Assembly: GCA_937927975.1 (NCBI GenBank)
Contig: CALEZT010000006.1
Coordinates: 1 to 7,095, forward strand
Source of the DNA: an uncultured Phycisphaerales bacterium
Lineage (GTDB): Bacteria; Planctomycetota; Phycisphaerae; Sedimentisphaerales; Anaerobacaceae
Direction of reading: 5' to 3'
Length of the DNA: 7,095 nt
Every line of letters begins with the position of its first letter. Position 1 is the stretch's first letter. This document shows, one piece after another, positions 1 to 7,095 of the stretch. A model generated the notes under the pieces. The model was not told the origin of the DNA. It ran no database searches and was given only the letters and a program-made list of their open reading frames with translations. Both the position numbers and the translations under genes were made by a program.

Positions 1-3000
1 CCCGCCGATGAGTACGGCGCATCTACCGGCACACTCCCCGCCAGCACGACCAGCGCCTGCTCTCCGGCGGACAATGCCGTGCTGCCCTGGATGGTCACAA
101 GCACCTGCCCTTCCGTACTGAGGTCATAGCTGATCGACCAGTCCGCCGGCAGCCCAGTTCCCAGAGAAACCGCGGTGATTGTCAGCAGAGCCGGATCGTA
201 CTCCAGCACAAACTCAACGGCCCGCACACCGGACCCATCACTGATCTTGATCGGAATCCCCGAACCCGTGGCCGGCACATCCACCGCCTGGCCTGGACCA
301 CGGGCGAAGTCCGGCACAGACACCCATCGGGAGGTCGAGGACGCCACAGTCAGCGTCGTCACGTAATCGCCGCCATCGAACCCGTCCTGATCCCCATCCA
401 GCAGGTGGCCCTCTGTCTCCTTGAAGCCATTGGCCGCACTGCGGAAGGTCAGCGTATAGGTATCTGCCTCCAGGGGGCCGCCCGTCTTGATGAACGTTAC
501 GCTCAGGCCGTCGTCGCTCACGATGAGAGATCCGGCGACCGAGCCCACCGTCTCGCCGATCACAGTCACATCCCCCGGACCATAGCCTGCCGTGGCCGTG
601 TCGTAGAGATTCAGCACCGATGAATTCAGCGGGCGGTTGAAACGAGCCACAAAGCCCCAGGAGAAAGCCTCCATGTGGGTCAGTCGCAGCAAGGGCGTAC
701 CGACGATGGTTTGGGCTTCGGGAATGCCCGGATCGTCCTCCACATGGCCGACGTTGTCGGTGGCGACGCTGCGGAAGGCATACGTGTGGCCGAGCACGCC
801 CGCGAACTCCGCGGAGGTTTCTATCGTGTTATCGAGCCAGATCTGCCAAGGGCCGCCATCCTCGCTGACGTAGATGTCGTAGCTGCGGATGCCGGAGCCA
901 CCGGCATCATCTTCGCCGGACCAGGAGACCACGAAGTACTCTGTAACGTCAGCGGGCAAAAGATCGACCTGGCTGGTCGGCTTGCCGGCGTCGATGGTGA
1001 TCAGGGCTTCTTTGTCCGGATCGGTTCCCGCCGATGGATCGTGCGGGTCGATCTGGTTGGTGGCGATCGTCTCGGCGCCGTCGAAGGTGATGTAGGCGAT
1101 GTTGCGGATCTCGGTGCCGGTCGGCAGCCCGGGCATCGGCTCAATGGAGAAGGAGACGTGCCCCATACCCCGGCCGGTCTGGTCCTCGGGCGGCAGGAAG
1201 CCGGTCAGCACGTCCGGCGGCAGACCCGTGGCCGGATCAATCGAGTAGAACGCGGCGTACACGCTGCCCGACTCCAGGTTGATGCCGGCCTCGATCTGCA
1301 CCTCGAACGTCTGTTCGTTATATGAGAAGGGGATGGTGGTTTCGAAATACTGCGACCCGGCCGGGATCGACAGCAGGACGTCTCCGAAGCCGATCTCCGC
1401 GAGGCTGAAGGTCGAGAGATCCAGGTTGGAATCAAGCGGGTCGGAGACAAGAACGATCTGCGCAGGGGCGGTAGCCGATGCATCGTTTTCGAAGTCGATG
1501 CGGTAGTCGAGGTTCCCGTCCGAGCGAATGAAGCTCTGTGTCCCATATCCCGCGGGGCCAAGCTTCTGGTTTGGATCATTGGCGTTGGCTCCTCCGGCGT
1601 CGCCATCGGTGTTGGGGCCGGTCTCAGTCTTGGGGGGCGTGACTGGCTTCTTTGAAAGAGCGCAATTACCAGCGGGCTGATTCTCCGGTCTCTTCGTCAA
1701 CTCAAACATCTTCTTAGGGTTCATGATCCACTTCCACATGTAACCCCAATTCTCTTTCAGACCTCGCCAGTCTTTGTGCCAGATGGCCCACACGCAGGCC
1801 CGTCCGTGTGCATCCACTTCCACAAGCATCGCGCCGGTGGGATTGTTCGCATTGATATGCAGGTAGTTCAGGACCCTGATCTGCACGCTGTGGTATTGCT
1901 CGGCCCACTTGACTGCATCGCTTATCGTGCTAGGATCAGCCGGCAGATGTATCCCTCCGTTCTGATCCACTTTGGCAATGCCAGAGGGCATGTCGTTGCA
2001 GTCCCAGCCTAGCGGGTCTACAAACGAGACTGGGTTGTTCAGGCAGTACGTGTTCAGATTCACACCACCGACTATGCCGATAGGATCTGGCTGAATGAAC
2101 CGCCCAATGTCGGCGTTATAGTACCTGGCCCGCATGAAGTCCAAGCCGTTACCTTCGTCCATTACCCCCCATTCGGCGACGAACTCGAATAGATTGGCAA
2201 TGGTCTCAGTCTGCTTAATGGATGATCCGAACGGCTCGTAGGCGTAGTTGTTCAGAATGGTGCCGGAGGCATCGACCAGGCCGACGGTGTTGCCGACCGC
2301 GTCAAAAGTGTACCAACTTGATGAGCCGGGTACTGTTTGAGAGATCAAGCCAAAGCCGTGGTCGTAGCAGGCGATCAGGGTGCTGGTTGCGTCGTACTGG
2401 CCGACCACGTTACCCAGGCCGACTGGGTCGATCATGTAGTGGGTGATAGTCCCGTTGTGGCTGCTTGCGGTGCGTTGACTGAAGGCATCGTAAGCATAGG
2501 TCCAGGCGTCCGCTCCCTGTTGCACGGCGATCAGGCGGTTCTCATCATCGTAGCTGTAGGTCGTTGTACCAGCCGACGACTGTTCGCGGGTCAAATTGCC
2601 ATCGGCATCGAAAGTGTAGGTCGTTTCCCCCGTCGCGGATGAGACGGTCCGCGTGTACTGGTTCATGTTGTTCATGGTATAGACAGTCATCACACCGTTC
2701 TCGACAGTCTGCACCCGGTTGCCCATGGCGTCGTAGACGTAGAGTAGGTCCTGGGCGGGGACAGTCGAACCGGCTGCGGGGGCGAACACCGCATTTGTGA
2801 GCTGGCCGATGTCGTCGTACTCGTAGGTCCACAGGCCGTCGAGCGTGTCCATGCTTGTACGCCGGCCGAGATTGTCGTAGGTATAGTCGAAGCGGGACAG
2901 GACCGTGCCGTCGGACTTGCAGTTGACCAAGTGCAGGAGTTGGCCGGCCGCATCGTAGTCGTAGGTAGTGTAGACGCCGTTGCCGAGCGTCTTACGCTCG

Positions 3001-6000
3001 ATTCGGCCTACAGCATCGTATTCGTAGAGTACGACCCGCGTGGCCGCTTCGTCGGTGATGGTCGATAGACGACCGGCGGTGTCATAGCCGTACGTGAGGC
3101 TGTGTCCGAGCTGGTCCAGGCTCGAGGCCCGGCGGCCGGCGGCATCATACGTAAACTGGAGCCATTGCCCGCCGGGGTAATCGATGCGCGTAAGGTAGTC
3201 ATCGGCATCGTACGAGAAGCTCGTCGTGCCTGTCGCATCGATCGCCTGGGTCAGGTTCCCGCGGGCATCGTAGATGTAGTCCACAAAGGAACCGTCGTCA
3301 TACGTCTTACGGGTGATCTGGCCGTCGGCGTTGTAAGTGAAGCCGATGGGTATGCCGCGGCGGTTGGTCCAGGTCGTGGCCTGGCCGAACTCGTCATAGG
3401 CCCAGAGTTCCCGCGTGCTGTCAGCATAAGTGATGCTGACCAAGTTGCCTTTGGCGTCGTAGCCGTAGCGGGTCAGGTTGCCGTTCGCGTCGGTCAGCGT
3501 GGCCAAACGGCTGAAATCGGCCGTGTACGTGAAGCCGGTGGCATGGCCCATGGCGTCGCGGTACCGGGTCAGGTTGCCCTTGCTGTCGTACTCGAACAGG
3601 TACGAGTGGCCGGCGGGATCGGTTACACTCCGGAGATTCCGCTCGTTATCCAATTTCAGCAGGACCGAGTTGCCCAGGGCGTTGGTGCCTTTGAGGATCG
3701 CGCCCCAGTCATCGAAGAAGAACTGCGACGGGTTGCCAAGGGCATCGGTGGCCGTGACGAGCCCGGTGTCATTGTAGGCAAAGACGACCATCTCCTCACC
3801 ACCGTCGAGCGAAGTGCTGGCCACGCGGCCGTGAGCGTCATAGGTGTAGTAGCGGTGCGTTCCGCCGGGATAGGCGATCTGACTCAGGGCGTGCTCGCGG
3901 GTGATGCCCTGGCCGGTGATGTACGAGTAGCTCGTGACCCCGCCGTCGTACTCCTCGACGCTCAGCAGGTGCTCGTTGGCGGCATCGTAGGTGTAGACGG
4001 TCTGGCGGCCATCGGCGTCGGTGACGCTGGCGATTCGCCCGGCGGGGTTATAGGTCAGCGTGATGCTCTGGCCGGAGGAATGGGTCAGGGCTGTGAGCCG
4101 GCCGCCGGCGTAGGCGCAGGTGATGCGGTTGCCGTTGGTGTCCTGGACAAAATCGAGACGACCATCGGAACGGAAAGTGTACAGGGTGCCATCCGCCTCG
4201 CGCAGGCAGAACGCTCCGCCACCTAGTGCATATAGCGTCCCGTTGTCACCCGGCGCGGAAAAATACTGTCCCGCATACCGGCTGGGCGATTCCGAGATCA
4301 CAACCAAGCCTGCGCTGACAGTCATTGCGCCTGTAGACTTGGCCGGGTTTATTCGGCTGTCGGGCTTGAAGATACGCGGCGTGCCCGTCATATCGGTGAT
4401 TTCGATGGTACCGTCGGACTCGCGGGCGAGGGAAAGTTGCCAGTTATGGGCCCAGCCCCGGCCCAGCGGGCCGAGCTGGTAGCGGCGGGAGATCGGCTGG
4501 GCGTAGGCGCGGGAGAATACCAAGTCCATTCCCGGAGCGGTCGCGGCGGCATCCGTACCGGCTGCCAGGTAGCGGATGGGGTTGAGGGCGTCCGCCTGGC
4601 GCAGTTCGAAGGACAAGAGACGTGTGATCTCGGTCGTGGAGGCTCCCAGCCGATCGAGAAAGACGGCGTTGTCGTTCAGGGCGGCAAGGTAGCCGCCCCA
4701 TGTGGTGCCCACCTGCGAGGTGAAGTTGGACCAGACGGCGTTCCACGCATCGGCCTGGACGTAGTCTGGCCGCATCTGGTCCTTCAGGGATGCCCAGTCT
4801 GCGACGATGAGGCTGGTTTCCTTCAGCACGCCTACTTGGAATTCGAACCGCCGGTCGCTGAAGTCCCAGGGCTGCTGCATGCCGGCGTAGTAGACCGGGA
4901 CACGTCCCGACTCACCCGGCTGAAGGACGCCAGGAGTCTCACCTATGGCCACGAATTGCACGCTGTTGGAGAAGCCGGCCGGCATAGCGCTGGTCCAGAA
5001 CCCGGCGACGAGACGTGACCTGTCCAGCGTGAGGAACGGCCGCTCCTGGCCATCGGGGTCGGCGGACTCGAGCACGAGCAGCGGCGTAGGCATGGCCTCG
5101 TTGCCGATGTTGGCGTATTCGACGTAGAAGGTGCCTGTTCCATGATAACCTAACGTCGAAGGCAGCACGAGTCGCGTCTTGAGTTCCGCGGCCCGTGGCG
5201 GCAAGACCGTGAAGGCATCGGTCAGGGTATCGGAGATGGCACCGGGCTTCGAGACCTGGACCGAATACACAGCTTGAGGGATTCCGGTCAGATCGAACGT
5301 CACGGTGAGGCGGGTATGGGAATTGACCACGATGCTCGCCGCCGAGTAGGTTGTGCTGTCTGATCCGATCAGAGAAACCGCCGTCGCGGCATCGAAACCC
5401 GCGCCGGTCACCGTCATCGTGACAGTCGCGCCGGTCGCATACCGGTCGGGCGTTATGCCTGCGATCTGCACGTCCGAGGTGGTCGCCGCCAGTTCGTAGG
5501 TGCTGGTCGTGCGGACCGTATTGCCGTAGACGAGGACGTACCACGTGCCGGCGTAGGCCATCGGCACCAGGATCTGCTGGTCGGCGGCAGAGGAAACACT
5601 AAAACGGTAGTCGTAGTCACCGCGGGTCGGCGAGGTTCCGAACTTCACATATAGCTCGTTGACGTTGTTGGTAGCCGTGTCATCTAGTGTGATCTTGAGA
5701 GGACTGCTCTGTGGGAGAACGACCCGGAACAGCTGCGCCTGCCCGCTGCCGACGAAGCTGCCGGCGTAGGGTGTGCCCAAGGCCAGATCGGTCACAGTCG
5801 TCTTGACCAGTTTGAAGGCGTAAAAACCGCCCGGCTGGCCGCCTGTGCCGTGGGCGGTCAGCGTGTACGTGCCGGAGTGAGGCAGCGTAATCAGATCCGA
5901 GTCCGCCGCGAGGTCGCTGAAGCCTTTCCAACCCTGCGGCCCGGCGAAATCGAATACGATGCTGCTGTTGGAGCGGTTGACCAGGTCGAACCGCACCTGC

Positions 6001-7095
6001 GTGTTGGCAGGGGCCGAGAAGCTCCAGCGATCCACCGAATAGGGGTTCTCAATCGTGCCAAGCACCTGCTTATTCAAGACCAGCGTGTAGAGATCCGGGG
6101 TGGTATCCCAAACCGTGGCCATGTAGTTACCGACGCTGGCCAGATGGCCGGCGGAGGCTCGGACCTGGACCTTGTAAGTGCCGTCTTCAGGAAGCTGGAT
6201 CCCGTTCAGCGACACGATCTGGCCGGAGCTTGTGTTGCTGGCCGAGGCCAGGACGGCGCCCGCCGAATTCAGCAACTGCACCTGGGCCCAATACAGATAA
6301 GGCGAGAGTGGCGCCGGATTGCCGCCACTGCCAGGATTGATCGCGACGGTCACAAACCGTCCGGCCCGTCCGAAGAACGTCCACTCATCCAGTTCGCCGG
6401 CGACCCCGATCGCCCCGGGCGTCGGCGTAGCCAGAGTGATCGGGCCGCTGTCCGGGATCTGGGTCACAGTCCCGCCCACGATCGTGCCCGCGATCTGTGT
6501 GGCACGCGTGTAGACATGCAGTCCATTGAGATCCAGGGTCGTTCCGGCCGGTACGACCAGCGAATTGACGTACAGGGCTTCCGGCTCCTCGCCGGCGGCA
6601 TTGTCCGACAGATCGACCAGTTTCACATATGTGTTGTTGGATAGGGAGATCAGACTATAGACGAAGTTCTTGGTGAATCCCGCCGCGACCTCGCCGACAT
6701 CGCGGCCCATCACCTCAAGCTGCTGCGGGTTGGCGAACGTTCCGGCGCCGTCGAAGCGCACCTGGCACAGCGGAGCGTACAGATTCGCGTTCGTCGTGTT
6801 GCCCAGCAGATTGCCGCTGATCGTAATGAGGCCCCCGGCGTATCCCGCCAGGATGCCGGAACCGGTCACCTCGAATGAACCGTTGAAGTCGAGAGTGCCG
6901 CCGTTCTGGGGAGCGAGGATGCCGTGATTCGTGAACGCACTCGTATTGATGGCAACCGATACGCCCGCCGGGCTCAATACTGCTTTATTGATGAACTGAC
7001 TGCCTTCTCCACTGGTCGTGAGAGAACACCCACTCCCCCACGAAGGCCGCCAGCCCACCGGCAGCACCCATACCGCCCCATTTGCGGCAGTCAGA
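1..7095 (-). CDS. Giant multidomain RHS/YD-repeat surface protein (internal fragment, both ends missing)
   Basis: One minus-strand frame is open across the whole window, giving 2364 complete codons (3-7094); neither start nor stop is visible. The frame was confirmed at landmarks: the Met codon at 6708-6710, Met at 5091-5093, the YNPAG motif near 4050, YDADD at 3200-3212, and the core motif RYYNADIGRF at 2097-2126. From N to C the protein shows a beta-rich region, PPC-like domains, an IPT/TIG-like domain, a CARDB-like domain, a helical segment, an RHS N-terminal region, about 28 YD repeats, the RHS core, an unassigned segment, a DUF-type beta domain, FN3-like, SbsA/Big_5-like and a partial cohesin-like domain. 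RHS/YD repeats are known to wind into a hollow beta-shell. The flanking domains are extracellular types, so a secreted or surface location is inferred; a signal peptide would lie off the right edge. No promoter, ribosome site or operon partner can be seen. The substrate, partner and role (adhesin, surface structure or effector carrier) are not shown by the sequence. Confidence 0.96.
3..323 (-). other. Cohesin-like domain, cut by the left edge
   Basis: Visible residues 2258-2364. After VPDFARGPGQAVDVPATGSG the sequence has ISDGSGVRAVEFVLEYDPAL followed by LTITAVSLGTGLPA, and later EGQVLVTIQGSTALSAGEQA and LVVLAGSVPVDAPYSSA. The 'G-q-x-v-x-V-P ... v-x-s-v-e-F-x-L-x-Y-D-P-x-l-L-x-i-t-x-v' block is the cohesin-fold signature. 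Cohesins bind dockerins. In large secreted proteins of this type a dockerin-like C-terminus often follows, but none lies inside the window. About 30 more residues would be needed to complete the domain. Confidence 0.62.
324..686 (-). other. SbsA/Big_5-like Ig domain with an Asp-rich loop
   Basis: Visible residues 2137-2257. The segment reads FVARFNRPLNSSVLNLYDTA, then GPGDVTVIGETVGSVAGSLI, then VTFIKTGGPLEADTYTLTFR and SAANGFKETEGHLLDGDQDG followed by FDGGDYVTTLTV. The 'f-x-x-F-x-r-x-l' opening, 'v-t-F-x-p/k-x-x-x-L-x-x-x-t-Y-t-x-t' middle and the conserved 'G-x-x-L-D-G' ending are those of SbsA-type (Big_5) Ig domains. The Asp residues of LDGDQDGFDGGD (codons 366-401) resemble a calcium-binding loop of the D-x-D-x-D-G type, so calcium binding is plausible but inferred. 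Confidence 0.62.
690..977 (-). other. Fibronectin-III-like domain
   Basis: Visible residues 2040-2135. It opens TSQVDLLPADVTEYFVVSWS and continues GEDDAGGSGIRSYDIYVSED, then closes HTYAFRSVATDNVGHVE. The 'f-x-v-x-W-s-G-x-D-x-x-G-s-G-i-x-x-Y-d-i-y-v-s' strand block and the 'Y-x-F-x-S-V-A-x-D-x-x-G-n-x-E' ending are the pattern of FN3-like domains in bacterial surface and carbohydrate-active proteins. It is about 96 residues, a normal size. It probably acts as a spacer. Confidence 0.65.
978..1559 (-). other. DUF-type extracellular beta domain (FEN-ATAPAQ family)
   Basis: Visible residues 1846-2039. The signature LDYRIDFENDASATAPAQIV continues with LVSDPLDSNLDLSTFSLAEI and GFGD, then a repeated strand pattern (TIPFSYNEQTFEVQIEAGIN), and ends with TEIRNIAYITFDGAETIATN followed by QIDP. 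The order 'Y-x-I-x-F-E-N ... A-P-A-Q ... D-x-L-D-x-x-L-D ... F-x-L-x-E-I-x-F-G' followed by 'G-x-x-I-x-N-x-A-x-I-x-F-D-x-N/T' resembles a DUF11/DUF7619-type domain that recurs in giant secreted proteins. I am confident it is one conserved domain but not of the exact accession. Its placement after an RHS core is unusual. Confidence 0.55.
1560..2006 (-). other. Unassigned 149-residue segment in the RHS tip position
   Basis: Visible residues 1697-1845. It follows DPLG directly and begins WDCNDMPSGIAKVDQNGG. The middle has a probably helical part (ISDAVKWAEQYHSVQIRVLN), a strand pair (AMLVEVDAHGRACVWAIW), and a Trp/Lys-rich stretch (HKDWRGLKENWGYMWKWIMN) with six Trp codons between 1728 and 1790. 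The end is a Pro/Thr/Gly/Asp/Asn-rich linker (about 1562-1660). Three Cys are present (codons 1998, 1794, 1662). In polymorphic RHS systems this position holds the toxin, but I recognise no nuclease, deaminase or other toxin motif. It might be a small globular domain, a degenerate tip, or a lineage-specific module. No immunity gene can follow inside the window, because the frame stays open. Confidence 0.5.
2007..2315 (-). other. RHS repeat-associated core domain
   Basis: Visible residues 1594-1696. It starts at WYTFDAVGNTVGLVDASGT, continues NNYAYEPFGSSIKQ, and contains the hallmark MRARYYNADIGRFIQPDPIG at 2076-2135, followed by a segment with NLNTYCLNNPVSFVDPLG. The R-Y-Y-x-x-x-x-G-R-F, the D-P-I-G and the final N-N-P-x-x-x-x-D-P-L-G are all present. 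In polymorphic RHS toxins and TcC proteins this core closes the shell and acts as an intramolecular aspartyl protease that cuts near the end of the DPxG motif. The Asp codons at 2085-2087 and 2016-2018 are kept. The residue after DPLG is Trp (2004-2006) instead of the more usual Leu, so self-cleavage here is uncertain. Confidence 0.92.
2316..4175 (-). repeat. YD-repeat array, about 28 degenerate units
   Basis: Visible residues 974-1593. Units of about 20-23 residues follow the consensus Y-D-x-x-G-x-L-x-x-x-x-x-x-x-G-x-x-x-x-x-Y. Clear examples are YDAKGNLVSITYADSTRELW, YNADGQITRKTYDDGSFVDY, YDARGNLTQAIDATGTTSF, YDAAGRRASSLDQLGHSLTY, YDTAGRLSTIT, YDAVGRIERKTLGNGVYTTY and FDADGNLTREQSSAGTTTY. 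Several units lose the Tyr or the Gly (FDDWGAIL, LDNERNLRSV, YDAANEHLLS, MNNMNQYTRTV). At the DNA level units share the repeated plus-strand trace 'catcgta' or 'gtcgta', the complement of Tyr-Asp codons, but they are too diverged to be recent DNA duplications. In RHS, teneurin and Tc-toxin C proteins such arrays form a hollow beta-spiral shell; 28 units is in the expected range for a closed cage. Confidence 0.93.
4176..4541 (-). other. RHS N-terminal region (DUF6531-like entry to the YD repeats)
   Basis: Visible residues 852-973. The motif PGMDLVFSRAYAQPISRRYQ followed by LGPLGRGWAHNWQLSL matches the conserved opening of RHS proteins, where 'l-x-f-x-R-x-Y' is followed by 'lG-x-G-W-x-h-n'. The segment then alternates short strands (GTIEITDMTG, GTLYALGGGAFCL, GTLYTF) and passes without a break into the first YD repeat. 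In RHS proteins this part caps or starts the beta-shell. The signature Gly-Trp is intact. Confidence 0.7.
4542..4817 (-). other. Probably alpha-helical segment linking the beta domains to the RHS part
   Basis: Visible residues 760-851. In contrast to its beta-rich neighbours, this segment is amphipathic and low in Gly: it contains DWASLKDQMRPDYVQADAWN, then a stretch around AVWSNFTSQVGTTWGGYLAA, then LNDNAVFLDRLGASTTEITR and LLSFELRQADALNPIRYLAA. It ends just before the PGMDLVFSRAY start of the RHS region. I do not assign a family with confidence. Its place suggests a plug or connector at the mouth of the YD shell, which is inference only. Confidence 0.4.
4818..5198 (-). other. CARDB-like beta domain before the RHS region
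   Basis: Visible residues 633-759. It opens AAELKTRLVLPSTLGYHGTG and continues TFYVEYANIGNEAMPTPLLV, the pattern of CARDB and related Ig-like domains ('v-x-Y-x-N-x-G-x-a'). It later reads GVLQPGESGRVPVYY, the 'l-x-P-G-x-x-g-x-v' strand. Domains of this kind commonly precede adhesive or repeat regions in large secreted proteins. The exact Pfam family is uncertain; the segment could also be two smaller beta units. Confidence 0.45.
5199..5483 (-). other. IPT/TIG-like immunoglobulin domain
   Basis: Visible residues 538-632. The segment begins with IAGITPDRYATGATVTMTVT and continues GAGFDAATAVSL, the classic 'P-x-x-G-x-x-v-t-v-x-G-x-x-F' signature of IPT/TIG domains. It ends with the strand pair YSVQVSKPGAISDTLTDAF and VLPP, also typical of the family. 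The Ig fold is used in bacterial surface proteins as a spacer or binding module. The match is good by eye, and the length of about 95 residues fits. Confidence 0.7.
5484..6059 (-). other. Two further PPC-like beta-sandwich segments
   Basis: Visible residues 346-537, read as two units of roughly 95 residues. The first runs from NPYSVDRWSFSAPANTQVRF to the strand SGTYTLTAHGTGG and then GGFYAFKLVK. The second opens with GTPYAGSFVGSGQAQLFRV and closes with YAGTWYVLVYGNTV followed by STYEL. Both keep the D/Q-x-W/F-x-F opening and the G-T-[YW]-x-[LV] closing strand of PPC-type sandwiches, but are more divergent than domain 1. They sit directly head to tail between domain 1 and the IPT/TIG-like domain. 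They are probably spacer or binding modules; no ligand can be predicted. Confidence 0.45.
6060..6449 (-). other. PPC-like beta-sandwich domain 1
   Basis: Visible residues 216-345. The order of motifs matches bacterial pre-peptidase C-terminal (PPC) domains. A GELDEWTFFGRAGRFVTVAI segment is the G-x-x-D-x-W-x-F opening strand pair. A QLLNSAGAVLASA segment is the 'l-n-s-x-G-x-x-l-a' strand. LPEDGTYKVQVRAS is the closing G-T-Y-x-v-x-V strand, followed by GNYMATVW. PPC domains are found in secreted proteins and often assist secretion, adhesion or polysaccharide binding. Here the domain is inside a structural protein with no attached peptidase in view. Family assignment is from motif order only. 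Confidence 0.6.
6450..7094 (-). other. N-terminal visible region: beta-rich, passenger-like
   Basis: Visible residues 1-215. It is rich in Gly, Asn, Thr, Val and Ile, with short alternating hydrophobic strands such as ITISGNLLGNTTNANL and TLDLNGLHVYTRATQIAGTI. This looks like the parallel beta-helix style of autotransporter or adhesin passengers, where statements of the form 'gene-N-G-T-L' recur every 20 or so residues. There is no catalytic motif I recognise. The composition argues for a secreted domain. The region starts at the window edge, so its true N-terminal boundary and any signal peptide are unknown. A specific family is not assigned. Confidence 0.5.

Noticed and set aside
675..1325. 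Plus-strand open frame of 216 codons
   Set aside because: It has the same codon-aligned antisense register as the minus-strand gene, opposite the SbsA-like, FN3-like and DUF-type domains. The product resembles no protein family.
1560..2006. Separate toxin or immunity gene inside the window
   Set aside because: The main frame reads through this stretch without a stop, and no alternative start with a ribosome site and plausible product is visible.
2316..4175. Recurrent 'catcgta'/'gtcgta' words as a DNA repeat array or CRISPR
   Set aside because: Spacing is irregular (about 60-70 bases) and the words are the complements of Tyr-Asp codons in YD repeats. There are no identical direct repeats with unique spacers.
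3102..4226. Plus-strand open frame of 374 codons opposite the YD repeats
   Set aside because: It is in exact codon register with the real minus-strand gene, so it is open only because that gene rarely uses TTA, CTA and TCA codons. The translation is Val/Gly/Ala-rich with no domain, and it is the mirror of the YD repeats.
4437..5018. Plus-strand open frame of 193 codons
   Set aside because: Codon-aligned antisense shadow of the RHS N-terminal region, the helical segment and part of the CARDB-like domain.
4939..5544. Minus-strand open frame of 201 codons in another register
   Set aside because: It overlaps the IPT/TIG-like and CARDB-like domains of the main frame. Its translation is Arg/His/Asp-rich and low in hydrophobic residues, as expected of a wrong frame in GC-rich DNA.
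5850..6644. Plus-strand open frame of 264 codons
   Set aside because: Codon-aligned antisense shadow of the PPC-like domains and part of the beta-rich region; Arg/Gly/Asp-rich translation without recognisable motifs.

Overview
The whole window is the inside of one very long protein-coding gene on the minus strand. One reading frame (codons occupying 3k to 3k+2) runs from position 7094 down to position 3 with no stop: 2364 complete codons. Start and stop both lie outside the window, the N-terminus beyond the right edge and the C-terminus beyond the left. I see no second gene, RNA gene, mobile element, CRISPR array or intergenic space. Frame continuity was checked at landmarks along the window, and the domains below all fall in the same register.

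Reading in protein order (right to left in the coordinates), the visible protein has: a beta-rich, Asn/Gly/Thr-rich passenger-like region (about 7094-6450); three beta-sandwich segments, of which the first is a fair match to bacterial pre-peptidase C-terminal (PPC) domains (6449-5484); an IPT/TIG-like Ig domain (5483-5199); a CARDB-like beta domain (5198-4818); a probably helical segment (4817-4542); the N-terminal region of an RHS/YD protein (4541-4176); about 28 YD repeats (4175-2316); and the RHS repeat-associated core ending in DPLG (2315-2007). A 149-residue stretch I cannot assign follows, at the position where RHS toxins carry their variable tip (2006-1560). The protein does not end there. 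It continues through a DUF-type beta domain (1559-978), a fibronectin-III-like domain (977-690), an SbsA/Big_5-like Ig domain with an Asp-rich calcium-type loop (686-324), and the start of a cohesin-like domain that runs off the left edge (323-3).

The organism is probably a bacterium with a GC-rich genome. Giant secreted proteins mixing YD repeats, PPC, Ig-like and cohesin-like domains are typical of Planctomycetota and of similar uncultured environmental lineages. That placement is inference from architecture, with moderate confidence at best.

The simplest reading is a secreted or surface-anchored giant protein. Its YD repeats would form an RHS-type shell in the middle, flanked by adhesive beta domains. 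The notable point is that the RHS core is internal: at least 556 residues of extracellular-type domains follow the DPLG motif and the unassigned segment. This differs from classical polymorphic RHS toxins, where the core is followed only by a short toxin tip.
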